A stretch of 41,012 nucleotides of DNA. Source: Bacteroidota bacterium (lineage in GTDB: Bacteria > Bacteroidota > Bacteroidia > JAIBAJ01). The DNA is taken from assembly GCA_947475205.1 (NCBI GenBank), contig CANJNG010000020.1, forward strand, positions 1 through 41,012, given 5' to 3'. A program made the position numbers and the translations under genes. The notes below the pieces were generated by a model, which did no database searches, was not told the origin of the DNA, and worked only from the letters and a program-made list of their open reading frames with translations. Each line of letters begins with the position of its first letter. Positions within the stretch are counted from its first letter, which is position 1. Below are positions 16,674 through 25,167 of this stretch, piece after piece.

Positions 16674-18377
16674 ATGAAAAACATCAACCTTACAAAACTT
16701 GCGTTAGCTGTATTTTTTCTCCTCCCCTTTGGGGAGGCCGGGAGGGGCTTCACTCAATCCCTTATTCGTGGCCCCTATTTGCAAAGCCCCGGCCAGAATA
16801 GCATTATTCTCCGTTGGCGAACCGATGTGGCTACCGATAGCCGAGTAAATTTCGGATTAACCATAGCCGCAAACACCACCACCACCGATGATGCCACATC
16901 CACCACCGAGCACCGCGTTAAACTAACCGGACTCAGCCCCAAAACCACCTATTATTATACCATCGGCAGCACTTCTTCCGTTTTGCTTGGGCCCGATTCT
17001 TTATTGCATTTCACCACAGCTCCCGACACCACAATTCCAAACTCCTTTCGCCTTTGGGCTATTGGCGATTTTGGACATGGAAACCAAGCCGAAGCCGATG
17101 TTCGCGATTCCTACTTACGATTAGCCGAAAAAGAAAAACCTGCCGATTTATGGCTATGGTTAGGCGATAATGCTTACTCCGATGGCACCGATGCCGAGTT
17201 TCAAACCAAAGTTTTCGATAGCACTTTTGGTTATGGAAATATCTTTTGGAATCTACCCTTTGCATCCACATCCGGCAACCACGACTACAATAGCATTTGC
17301 CCTTGGCAACCCACCTTTTGTAACGAAAACCCCGAAAACCATAGCGGCCCCTACCTCGATATAATTGACCCTCCCATACATGGCGAATTGGGCGGAGTGC
17401 CATCAAATCGTAAACTGTTTTATTCCTTCGATTATGGCGATGCACATTTCGTATCGCTCAATTCAGAGCTTGGGTCGTTAGTTTCTTCCTATAATTGGTT
17501 AGGTCTTTTCAATTCCGACACTTCATTTACCTCACCCATGCTAGATTGGCTTAAAGCTGATTTAGCTGCAACTACCAAAAAATGGAAAATAGTACTATGG
17601 CACCAAACACCGTATAGCGGTCAGGATAACTTCACCGATGATGGAGTGCAGCAGTTTTGTGTGGCTTCGCGGGTTCACTTTAATCCTATTATTGAGAAAT
17701 TTGGAGTCGATTTAGTACTTGTTAGTCACGACCATAATTATCAACGCACCTTTCTCATTAATGGCCATTACGGAAACTCCTCTTCTTTTACTCCTTCCAT
17801 GAAAATAAATGGAACTAGTGGCAAGGAAGATTTAGGCGAACCCTATATCAAGTATAAAAACGGACCGATGAAAGACAAAGGTGCCGTTTATGTGATTTCG
17901 GGCAATGCTAGCGAAGGCAATGACTATAGCCCTATCAGCCACCCCGCTATTTATTGGGGCGAAGCGTGTGGCACCTGTTTCGGTTCATTTATTGTTGATA
18001 TTAACAACGACACCCTCCGTGGTCGCTACCTTGCTTCCGACGACACTATTGCCGACTATTTCACTATTTTAAAGAAAACATACGTTTCTCCCGAAGGTAT
18101 AGAAGAACAGAAGGTTTTAGGAAACTTTACAGTCTATCCCAATCCTTCCCCTGGCAAATATTTGGTGGATTTTAGCCTAAAAAAGAAATCAACCGTTCGA
18201 ATAGATGTGCTTGATGCTATAGGTAAAGTGGTGTATTCACAAAACAAAACCACCCTGAATCCAGGCAACCATCAACTAACTGTAGATTTAGAGAAATCAA
18301 ACTTTGCAGCAGGCAATTACTTTATAAGGTTAGATTGCGAGGGTGTTTCGTTTAAGAAAGTGGTGAAGAAGGAATAG
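16674..18377 (+). CDS. Purple-acid-phosphatase-like metallophosphoesterase, T9SS cargo
   Basis: 567-residue secreted enzyme that probably hydrolyses phosphomonoesters outside the cell with a binuclear metal centre. Order: signal peptide carrying the palindromic E2 insert (LPFGEAGRG); an N-terminal purple acid phosphatase FnIII-like domain (IRGPYLQSPGQNSIILRW, about 30-115); the calcineurin-like core with GDFGHG (Asp132), GDNAYSDG (Asp165, Asn166), GNHDY (His203), LWHQTPY and SHDHNYQRT, i.e. all five metal-ligand motifs; and a T9SS type A tail (FTVYPNPSPGKYLVDF to KKVVKKE). The conserved active-site set argues for activity. It lies downstream of the adhesin-like gene and converges with the amidohydrolase with a 13-bp gap. 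Confidence 0.92.
   Translation: MKNINLTKLALAVFFLLPFGEAGRGFTQSLIRGPYLQSPGQNSIILRWRTDVATDSRVNFGLTIAANTTTTDDATSTTEHRVKLTGLSPKTTYYYTIGSTSSVLLGPDSLLHFTTAPDTTIPNSFRLWAIGDFGHGNQAEADVRDSYLRLAEKEKPADLWLWLGDNAYSDGTDAEFQTKVFDSTFGYGNIFWNLPFASTSGNHDYNSICPWQPTFCNENPENHSGPYLDIIDPPIHGELGGVPSNRKLFYSFDYGDAHFVSLNSELGSLVSSYNWLGLFNSDTSFTSPMLDWLKADLAATTKKWKIVLWHQTPYSGQDNFTDDGVQQFCVASRVHFNPIIEKFGVDLVLVSHDHNYQRTFLINGHYGNSSSFTPSMKINGTSGKEDLGEPYIKYKNGPMKDKGAVYVISGNASEGNDYSPISHPAIYWGEACGTCFGSFIVDINNDTLRGRYLASDDTIADYFTILKKTYVSPEGIEEQKVLGNFTVYPNPSPGKYLVDFSLKKKSTVRIDVLDAIGKVVYSQNKTTLNPGNHQLTVDLEKSNFAAGNYFIRLDCEGVSFKKVVKKE
16712..16750 (+). repeat. Palindromic element type E2 inside the phosphatase signal peptide
   Basis: Identical over 39 bp to the minus-strand sequence 13421-13459. 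Stem CCTCCCC-TTT-GGGGAGG; translated as FFLLPFGEAGRG between the hydrophobic core and the cleavage region of the signal peptide. Confidence 0.85.
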
Positions 18378-18390
18378 GGAAACCAAAGAA

Positions 18391-19563
18391 TTATCCAACT
18401 CTTTTTACTTTAGACGAAGCGGAAATTTCCCCTTCCTCATCAGTGGAAATGTGGTTCACCCCCGGATAAGCACCCGCTTTAAAAGTTCCTAATTCTTTCC
18501 AGCCAAAGAAATCGGCAGCATTGGAAGTTGCCCATTGCAATAGCATTTGGGTTTTAAGTTGAGGGAAATGCTCTTTTAGCGTTTTAAGCTCTTCCAAAAC
18601 ACTCAGCGTATCGTTTGAAGCCAAGCTGTCTGTTCCCACCACTATTTTATCTGAATAGGAAGTGAAGATGTTCACATCCGGCAATCGGTTTTCGATATAC
18701 AAATTAGCTTTAGGGCATAAGCAGAACCAGATACGGGGAGTATATTTTAATGCTCGCTCAATATCATCGGAATTAGTGAACGTGTTATGCACTAACAAAA
18801 CATTGCTGCATCGGGGTAGTTTAACTATTGTGGAAGGCAGCGACCGAAAACCCGATGCCCGAAAGTGCGGAATTCCATTGCCAAAAGCATTCATCAACTC
18901 ATACATAGTTCCGCTGGCAGAAACAAACATTTCATCTTCGCTCACCGTTTCCTGATTATGTATAGAAATGAGGCCATCATCCACATAGCAGCTTTCGTTT
19001 ATCAACTTGAAAAGCGAATCGGAAACCGAATAAGGAGCGTGAGGTGTTATAGAGCTGCCCGATTGAGGATACATCTGCTTCATCCGGCTTTGCAGGGTTT
19101 TCCCCAAATTCAGCATATCATGGGCCTTTGCAGGGTCGGGACTAAAAACTTCCATAAAGGAATGATACACCAACTCGCTCACTGCTTTTCGTGGGAAAGT
19201 AGCTTCGCTGTTACATATATCGCCCACAGCCACAATGCCGTCGTCAAGCATTTCTTTTTCAGCAGCCACAATAGCCGCATCAATTTCCGAACCTGAAGCC
19301 AGGCGTTTTGGAACAACTTCTTTAATAAAGCCCGGAAGCGTTTTCCCCTTTTCAATTTTTCCTTTCAAATGGCTCAACTCCAAGTGGCAATGCGAATTGA
19401 TGAAACCCGGGCAGAGTATTCCCTTGAAAAATTCGGGCGTTTCGCCTTGTTCCTCTTCGGACGAAAGACTTATTACCTGGCCTTCTTCGTTAAGCACCAG
19501 AACAGAATTGCGGTGCATTTTAGCTCCATCAAAAATATAGTCGGCGGAAAGGTATCGGGGCAT
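18391..19563 (-). CDS. Amidohydrolase (cytosine/SAH/aminofutalosine deaminase-like)
   Basis: 390-residue metal-dependent hydrolase of the amidohydrolase superfamily, TrzA/MtaD/MqnX-like group. Metal ligands are visible: PGFINSHCHLELSH (His58, His60), ISIHNQE (His202), LVHNTF (His259) and VGTDSLASND (Asp312), plus ITPHAPYSVS (His175), which lines the substrate pocket in deaminases. The flanking small beta domain is formed by both ends (LSADYIFDGAKM; YPGVNHISTDEEG). The substrate cannot be decided: aminodeoxyfutalosine, S-adenosylhomocysteine or a guanine-like base are all possible, and no menaquinone gene is nearby. The ATG lies at 19561-19563. Convergent with the phosphatase gene. Confidence 0.85.
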   Translation of the reverse strand: MPRYLSADYIFDGAKMHRNSVLVLNEEGQVISLSSEEEQGETPEFFKGILCPGFINSHCHLELSHLKGKIEKGKTLPGFIKEVVPKRLASGSEIDAAIVAAEKEMLDDGIVAVGDICNSEATFPRKAVSELVYHSFMEVFSPDPAKAHDMLNLGKTLQSRMKQMYPQSGSSITPHAPYSVSDSLFKLINESCYVDDGLISIHNQETVSEDEMFVSASGTMYELMNAFGNGIPHFRASGFRSLPSTIVKLPRCSNVLLVHNTFTNSDDIERALKYTPRIWFCLCPKANLYIENRLPDVNIFTSYSDKIVVGTDSLASNDTLSVLEELKTLKEHFPQLKTQMLLQWATSNAADFFGWKELGTFKAGAYPGVNHISTDEEGEISASSKVKRVG

Positions 19564-19757
19564 AAACGGAGAGAAATTTTAAGCGAGTTCAGACTCTGAT
19601 TTTGCTGCAATATTATACCAATTGCAGTTTAGCTCGCCGTTTTATAGCTCTGAATATAGATGGATAAAATTACAAATTTACACCCACCTATTCTTTACTG
19701 CTACTGCAACGTTTTTGATATTTAGATCGTGTATGCAGTTTTCCGTAGATGAAATTT

Positions 19758-19774
19758 AAAAAGGAAACCTTTTT
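19758..19774. terminator. Short perfect hairpin with A/T runs
   Basis: AAAAAGG-AAA-CCTTTTT, a 7-bp stem with 3-base loop. It overlaps the end of a small minus-strand open frame and could terminate transcription from either side. Confidence 0.5.
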
Positions 19775-19937
19775 ATACCGATGGCATTGGCAGCGATTTC
19801 TCCGTTCGCAGAATTGAATTGGAGTTCTTCGACGCTAATATACTTATTCCGCCATTTAACTTTCCGCCAATGGTAGTCTGAGCGAAAGCAGAAAGGCTAA
19901 TTCCAAATAGAATAAGAAAGTTGAAATACAGTTTCAC
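19773..19937 (-). pseudogene. Short secreted-peptide frame, probably a gene remnant
   Basis: From a GTG at 19935-19937 the minus strand reads a convincing signal peptide (MKLYFNFLILFGISLSAFAQ) followed by TTIGGKLNGGISI. After that the frame becomes serine-rich and stops, whereas the neighbouring frame reads a more protein-like tail (NKYISVEELQFNSANGEIAA ending IKRFPF and TAA near 19756). A one-base frameshift in a roughly 60-residue secreted protein would explain this. Family unknown. The rest of 19564-20074 shows nothing I can name. Confidence 0.35.
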
Positions 19938-20074
19938 AACGGCTTGATGGCATTGATTTTGGGCGGCAATGTCGCAATTTTCAGCTAAAATTGTTAGAAA
20001 TTTGTTCATAACGTTGTAAGCATTTGAAAAATATCTACTTTGGCGGAATTTTGTAAATGGTTTATAAATTAGGA

Positions 20075-22249
20075 ATGAAAAGATTTTTACTCACTTCAAT
20101 TCTGTTTTTATTGTTGGCCACCCTGAGCATTCAAGGGTTCTCACAACCACTAAATTCAGCGTATGACGGGCGTGAAGCCTCAAAAATGCCCCGTATCGGT
20201 TTGGGCTACGGTATCTTTACCTATTTCGGCGATGTGCGTGATAACACCTTTAGCCATCCCTTTACTAGCAGCTCGGGAGCAGAATTAACCGTTGAACGTA
20301 ATATAAATAGTTACCTTAATTTATATGTAAAGGCCGTTGCCGGACGAATTTCTATCAACGAACGAACTGAAACCCGTAACCTAAATTTTCAGTCAAATCT
20401 CTTTTTGGGAAGCGTAAACGTGATGTATAACTTCAACAATTTATACAAAAAACCGAAAGTATTGCAGCCTTTTGTAGGTTTGGGAGTTGGCTTTTTTAAC
20501 TTCGATAGCAAAACCGATATGAAAGATGCTAACGGTGCAGCTTATAACTACTGGAGTGATGGCAGTATCCGCAACATGAGCGAAACTGCCAATGGTGCCG
20601 AAAGTGCAAAACAAATCACCCGCGATTACTCTTACGAAACCGACCTAAGAACCTTAAATACCGAAAAAAGAGGTAAATATTCAACCTTGGCTTTCTCCGT
20701 GCCCATTGAATTCGGAGCATTATTCCGCGTTAGCCCACGAGTTACTTTCAAACTTGGAGCAACATACTATTACAATTTCACCAATTTAGTGGATAACGTT
20801 ACCGACCAGGGAACGGGAGTAATGAAAGGAAAAAAAGGACCTGACAACTTCTTATTCACTTCGTTCAATGTTAGCTTCAACCTATTCAAGGAAACCAAGA
20901 AAGAAAAAGAGAAGTACTTTGAAAATCTTCCCGATAGTTTGTTTGTAGATATTGACACCAAAGACAGCGATGAAGATGGTGTTCCCGATTTTCAAGACGA
21001 GTGTGCAGCCACGCCCAAAGGTGTAATAATTTCCAAAACAGGTTGTCCGCTTGATAATGATAATGATGGAATTGAAGATTTCCGTGATGAAGAAGAAAAA
21101 TCCACCCAGCCACTTCCACCAGTTACCATTGATGGCCGCAACATAACCGATTCAATTATTGCATTAGCCCAACCCAAGGATTCAGTGGCTTTGCAACACG
21201 ACCAAATTGAAAAAGTATTCGCTAACCAAATGCGGATTTATGGAGCTCCGGTTAAGAACTTCAAACAAGGCTTGATTGATAGTCTCACTCGTGGTGTACT
21301 TTCAAAAGAAGATGAAGCCAAGATTGACAGCCTGTTTAAAGCCATTGACCAAGCTTATGACAACCGCCAAAAATTAGCTAACTCTGCCCCAGTTATCCCC
21401 AACAGCGAGAAAGGTGTAAGCATTCCAATTATTTCTTCTGCCGAAAAAGCCAAACAGGAGGAAGCTAAGAAAGCTGAAACCGAAGCAAAAGCGAAGGAAG
21501 CTGAAATTGCTGTCCCAACTGCTGAAACAAGGAAATCAGCTACTACTACAGAAACAAAATCAACCGAAACAACAGCCGCCGCTACTGAACCCGATGCTGA
21601 AATGCTAACGCCGCAAGAACGCAAAGCTATTGAAACCATTGTGAGCAAACAAGTGGAAGGCAAAGAAGGGGAAGAAACTAAGCCCAAAGCTGACACCGTT
21701 GCGACTGCCCCAGCAACTACTGCAACAGCTAAAACCGAAACTGCTTCAAAAACCGAAACTAAAGCAGCAAGCACAGAAACACAAACAACAACTACCCCAA
21801 AAGGAAAAACAATTGCAAAAGGAGCTGACTTAGTGCCTGCTGAATACAAAAACTTCGACTTTAATTCAGATGGAGTGCTTACAGGCGATGAGATTTTGAA
21901 AGCCATTGATATGTTTACTGATGGAATGCTGAAAATTACTTCCGAAGACTTATTCAATATGATTGAGTTCTATAACTCAAAAATGAAGAATGCTAAGATT
22001 ATTGACTACGGGGTTTCTAAAGGTGTTTATATAGATGGTGTTCTGAAAATTGTTAAGTTGGAAGAAGTGAAAGAAGCTCAATCAAAACGCCGGAAAATTC
22101 CGGACAACTTCCGCAAAGTGGATATTGATAATGATGGCGTAATTACGAGTAAGGAAGTAGACGAAATCATCAAGAAGCACAAAGCCGGAAGCAAACTTTA
22201 TTCGGCCGACTTTACAAACGAACTCATTGACTGGTTCTTCGAAGATTAG
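20075..22249 (+). CDS. Outer-membrane barrel protein with TSP3 and EF-hand-like motifs
   Basis: 724-residue outer-membrane protein. Signal peptide MKRFLLTSILFLLLATLSIQGFSQ; an N-terminal beta-barrel of about 250 residues with alternating hydrophobic strands (MPRIGLGYGIFTYFGDV, LQPFVGLGVGFFNF, VTFKLGATYYYNF); thrombospondin type 3 calcium repeats (DSDEDGVPDFQDECAATPKG, DNDNDGIEDFRDEEE); an alanine/threonine/lysine/glutamate-rich linker of low complexity (about 440-590, KAKQEEAKKAETEAKAKEAE); and two EF-hand-like loops near the end (DFNSDGVLTGDEI, DIDNDGVITSKEV). There is no OmpA peptidoglycan-binding domain, which usually follows TSP3 repeats, so the periplasmic part differs from OmpA-family proteins. 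I prefer the ATG at 20075 because it begins the signal peptide; an ATG at 20057 is six codons upstream. Confidence 0.78.
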   Translation: MKRFLLTSILFLLLATLSIQGFSQPLNSAYDGREASKMPRIGLGYGIFTYFGDVRDNTFSHPFTSSSGAELTVERNINSYLNLYVKAVAGRISINERTETRNLNFQSNLFLGSVNVMYNFNNLYKKPKVLQPFVGLGVGFFNFDSKTDMKDANGAAYNYWSDGSIRNMSETANGAESAKQITRDYSYETDLRTLNTEKRGKYSTLAFSVPIEFGALFRVSPRVTFKLGATYYYNFTNLVDNVTDQGTGVMKGKKGPDNFLFTSFNVSFNLFKETKKEKEKYFENLPDSLFVDIDTKDSDEDGVPDFQDECAATPKGVIISKTGCPLDNDNDGIEDFRDEEEKSTQPLPPVTIDGRNITDSIIALAQPKDSVALQHDQIEKVFANQMRIYGAPVKNFKQGLIDSLTRGVLSKEDEAKIDSLFKAIDQAYDNRQKLANSAPVIPNSEKGVSIPIISSAEKAKQEEAKKAETEAKAKEAEIAVPTAETRKSATTTETKSTETTAAATEPDAEMLTPQERKAIETIVSKQVEGKEGEETKPKADTVATAPATTATAKTETASKTETKAASTETQTTTTPKGKTIAKGADLVPAEYKNFDFNSDGVLTGDEILKAIDMFTDGMLKITSEDLFNMIEFYNSKMKNAKIIDYGVSKGVYIDGVLKIVKLEEVKEAQSKRRKIPDNFRKVDIDNDGVITSKEVDEIIKKHKAGSKLYSADFTNELIDWFFED

Positions 22250-22426
22250 TGAAAGGTCTAGGGGGATTGTAAAGAGATAAGTTGCTCAAAGTAGGCGATG
22301 TAATTTTGTTCTTTTTCAAGACGTGATTGCCGCTAATAGCCATGCTTCTCTTTGCAAAATTCACAACGCAGAAAAAGGATAAAAGAACAAGTCTAAATGA
22401 GTTAGTTATTTCTTTTCAATCCCCTT
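22250..22426. other. Intergenic gap before prmA
   Basis: 177 bp without an open frame. It should hold the prmA promoter, but no exact TAnnTTTG box was found. Confidence 0.4.
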
Positions 22427-23281
22427 ATGCAATACATAGAACTTAGAGTTTCTGTCAACCCCCGTGATCCTTGGAGCGATGTTATCGTTACCGAACTTGC
22501 CGATATTGGGTTTGATAGTTTTGTAGATACCGAATCGGGCTTTACGGCCTACATTCCCGAAAAGCTGTACATAAAAGATTTGCCCGAACAAATAGTTGAA
22601 CGTTATGCAAAGAAGGTAAAAATTGCTTTGCGAGAAAAAATTCTCCCCAAACAAAACTGGAATGAAGAGTGGGAAAGGAATTTTCAACCTGTAGAAATTG
22701 CCCAACAACTTTACATTAGAGCAGAGTTTCATCCCTCAAAACCCGATTTTAAGTATGAAATTGTGATACAACCTAAGATGTCGTTTGGCACAGGGCATCA
22801 CGAAACCACATCCCTAGTAGCTGCTGAAATGCTAAACTTGGATTTCAAACAAAAAACGGTATTAGACATGGGCAGCGGAACCGGACTTTTGGCAATTTTA
22901 GCAGAAAAGCTGGGAGCTAAATCAGTTTTGGCTATTGACATAGATGAATGGTGTCTGATTAATTCACAAGAAAATATTGCCGCCAATCAGTGTACTAAAA
23001 CTAAAGTATTGATGGGCGGAAAAGAGAAGCTTGGAAAGGAAAAGTTTAATACTGTAATTGCAAATATCAACCGGAATATTCTTTTAGATATGGCTAAGGA
23101 ACTTTCAGCATCTACCGAAGCTGGCGGTACATTGATTTTAAGTGGATTCTATCTGGAAGATTTAGCCGTTTTGATTAATGAATTTACCCAATACGGTTTC
23201 GCCTTCCTGCACAATTCCGAAAAGAATAAATGGGTAGCTGCCGTGTTTGAAAAGGGAAATAGCAGCTTTGACCGTTGTTAA
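22427..23281 (+). CDS. prmA: Ribosomal protein L11 methyltransferase
   Basis: Cytosolic SAM-dependent methyltransferase that trimethylates ribosomal protein L11. The 284-residue protein has the L11-recognition N-terminal domain (MQYIELRVSV ... FTAYIPEKLY), then the methyltransferase core: MSFGTGHHETT, motif I VLDMGSGTGLLAI, the acidic loop DIDEWCLINSQENI, and ANINRNILLDM, the NxNxNxL-like motif. The length is normal. The stop overlaps the TTG start of the following glycosyltransferase, so the three genes 22427-25106 form a tightly packed operon; L11 methylation and glycosylation have no obvious functional link. Confidence 0.95.
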   Translation: MQYIELRVSVNPRDPWSDVIVTELADIGFDSFVDTESGFTAYIPEKLYIKDLPEQIVERYAKKVKIALREKILPKQNWNEEWERNFQPVEIAQQLYIRAEFHPSKPDFKYEIVIQPKMSFGTGHHETTSLVAAEMLNLDFKQKTVLDMGSGTGLLAILAEKLGAKSVLAIDIDEWCLINSQENIAANQCTKTKVLMGGKEKLGKEKFNTVIANINRNILLDMAKELSASTEAGGTLILSGFYLEDLAVLINEFTQYGFAFLHNSEKNKWVAAVFEKGNSSFDRC

Positions 23282-24072
23282 ATCAAACGCCACCCATTCT
23301 TTTCCTCTGCTACCGCCGCCCTGAGCAAACCAAGCGGGTGTGGGAGGCTATTCGACTGGCTGCTCCCAAGAAGTTGTATATTGCTTCCGATGGCCCGAAA
23401 CATGGGGAGGAAGAGCTATGCAAGGAGGTGCAAAAAATCACGCTAAAGATTGATTGGCCTTGCGAAGTAAAGCGGCTTAACCGAACAGAAAACTTAGGTT
23501 GTGGCAAAGCGGTTTCAGAAGCAATTTCGTGGTTTTTTGAGCAGGAAGAACAGGGCGTTATTTTAGAAGATGATACTCTGCCTCACCCGGATTTCTTTCG
23601 GTTTTGCGATGAAATGCTGCAAAAGCATCAAAGCAATGAAAACATTTTAATGGTTTCGGGAAATAACAAAACCGGCTATGCAGAAAACGGATGCAGTTAC
23701 AGCACCATAAACCTCAGCAATATTTGGGGATGGGCAACCTGGCGGAGAGCATGGCAGAATTTTGATTACGAAATGAAAAGTTGGAAGGAACTCAAGCATG
23801 ACCTATACTTATCAGAAGCTTCGGGCGATGTGTACAAGCACAAACTCAGTCAGTATCAGCAAACTTTTGACGGAAAGATAGATTCCTGGGGCTACCGATG
23901 GGAGTGTGCGGTGTTGGCTCGAAAAGGGAAATGCATTATTCCAAACCGAAACCTAATTGAGAACATTGGTTTTGGGCCGGGTGCGGCTCACACCTTAGCA
24001 CCCATTCCGGGAATATACAATACGGTAAACCTTGGCCTCGATTTTCCACTTATTCATCCGCAGTGCAAATAG
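23275..24072 (+). CDS. Glycosyltransferase, GT2/GNT-like (HlpA-type)
   Basis: 265-residue GT-A fold glycosyltransferase, probably cytoplasmic and adding a sugar to a surface glycan. The start matches related proteins (TPPILFLCYRRPEQTKRVWEAI); a DxD-type metal motif is present as ILEDDTLPHPDFFRF, and IWGWATWRRAW plus WGYRWECAVLARKG are characteristic of this bacterial group. The start codon is TTG at 23275, overlapping the prmA stop by seven bases; no in-frame ATG gives a complete first strand. It overlaps the next gene by 10 bases. Confidence 0.85.
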   Translation: MLNQTPPILFLCYRRPEQTKRVWEAIRLAAPKKLYIASDGPKHGEEELCKEVQKITLKIDWPCEVKRLNRTENLGCGKAVSEAISWFFEQEEQGVILEDDTLPHPDFFRFCDEMLQKHQSNENILMVSGNNKTGYAENGCSYSTINLSNIWGWATWRRAWQNFDYEMKSWKELKHDLYLSEASGDVYKHKLSQYQQTFDGKIDSWGYRWECAVLARKGKCIIPNRNLIENIGFGPGAAHTLAPIPGIYNTVNLGLDFPLIHPQCK

Positions 24073-25106
24073 CCCTGATAAACTATACCGACCAAGGCGG
24101 AGGTGCAGAAAAGGTAGCCGTGGCTGCTTTGGAAAACTATCGTAAGGAAGGGCACGATGCCCGTTTATTTGTCACCATAAAGCAAACCCTGCTCCCTTTT
24201 GTGTTTGAATTGCCCAAACCTGTATTTCCTTTTTCAATTTTGCATAAATGCAAGATTCAAAATGGAAAAAATTCTCGATATAATGTTTCATTATCGCAGC
24301 ATTTCAAGAACATTGGCTTTTTGCCAGAAATGATTCATCTGCATAATCTACACGGCGGTTATTTTAATTTGAAGGAATTGCCCAAACTTTCGCAAAAGCA
24401 TAAACTTGTTTGGACAGCTCACGACTCGTGGCCCCTCACCGGACATTGTGCCTTTCAGATGGATTGCAAAGGCTTGGAAACGGGCTGCAAAGCTTGTCCC
24501 GATCATAGCCGTTACCCTGCTATTATGAACGGAGCGACGGGGAAAGAATTTGTTATAAAAAGAAAAAGCATCGAACGTTCCGATATTCACTGGCAGCTAG
24601 TGTCTCAGCACCAAGAGGAAGATTTTCGGAAAGCATTCCCACATCATCAGTTTTCCGTTGTTCCAAACACCATTGATTTGACCATTTTTAAGAAAGGTGA
24701 CAAACAACTGGCAAGGCAGCAATTAGGCATTTCGGTAGACATAAAAGTAGTGTTGTTGAATGGAAAATATTTCCCCCAAAATGCTTATCGAGATTTTGAA
24801 AAAGTGCTTACCGTCCTTAATTTTTACAAAGAAAGAAAGGACGTGGTTTTCATTTTTGCCGGAACGGCTAATGTAAAAGAGTTGACCGCTTTTGAAAATG
24901 TTCGTCAGTTGGAATTTGTAGTTAATCCCGAAACTATGGCACTTTGGTATCAGGCTGCCGATGTGTTTTTTCATCCGGCTAAGGCCGAATCGCAAGGACT
25001 GAGTGTGATGGAAGCTTTGGCTTGTGGTCTGACTGTTTTGGCAAGCAATTTATCTGCTTACAAGGATAAACCCATTGAACCGCTTGACAGTATTTTTGGG
25101 CTGTGA
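24063..25106 (+). CDS. Glycosyltransferase family 4, C-terminally short
   Basis: 347-residue GT-B fold retaining glycosyltransferase. The N-terminal half has GGGAEKVAVAALENYRK and HLHNLHGGYFNLKEL, plus TAHDSWPLTGHCAF and CKACP typical of the WcaC-like group. The C-terminal half has VVPNTIDLTIFKK, LLNGKYFPQNAYRDFEKVL and AESQGLSVMEALACGL, the E-x7-E nucleotide-sugar site. It stops about 30 residues after that motif, where relatives usually continue for another helix or two, so the C-terminus looks shortened. Start is a GTG at 24063, inside the end of the preceding gene. The neighbour and overlap suggest both transferases build the same glycan. Confidence 0.85.
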   Translation: MQIALINYTDQGGGAEKVAVAALENYRKEGHDARLFVTIKQTLLPFVFELPKPVFPFSILHKCKIQNGKNSRYNVSLSQHFKNIGFLPEMIHLHNLHGGYFNLKELPKLSQKHKLVWTAHDSWPLTGHCAFQMDCKGLETGCKACPDHSRYPAIMNGATGKEFVIKRKSIERSDIHWQLVSQHQEEDFRKAFPHHQFSVVPNTIDLTIFKKGDKQLARQQLGISVDIKVVLLNGKYFPQNAYRDFEKVLTVLNFYKERKDVVFIFAGTANVKELTAFENVRQLEFVVNPETMALWYQAADVFFHPAKAESQGLSVMEALACGLTVLASNLSAYKDKPIEPLDSIFGL

Positions 25107-25116
25107 ACCAACACCT

Positions 25117-25148
25117 AGTTCAAAGTAGTCCAATAAACAATTTGAACT
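25117..25148. terminator. Hairpin between convergent operons
   Basis: AGTTCAAA and TTTGAACT form a perfect 8-bp stem with a 16-base loop, followed by TTTC on the plus strand, 10 bp after the glycosyltransferase stop. Plausible terminator of the prmA operon. Confidence 0.5.
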
Positions 25149-25167
25149 TTTCAGAGATAAACAGCTT

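Noticed and set aside
21355-21957. 200-codon minus-strand frame in the barrel protein gene
   Set aside because: Val/Ala/Ser-rich antisense shadow of the low-complexity linker.
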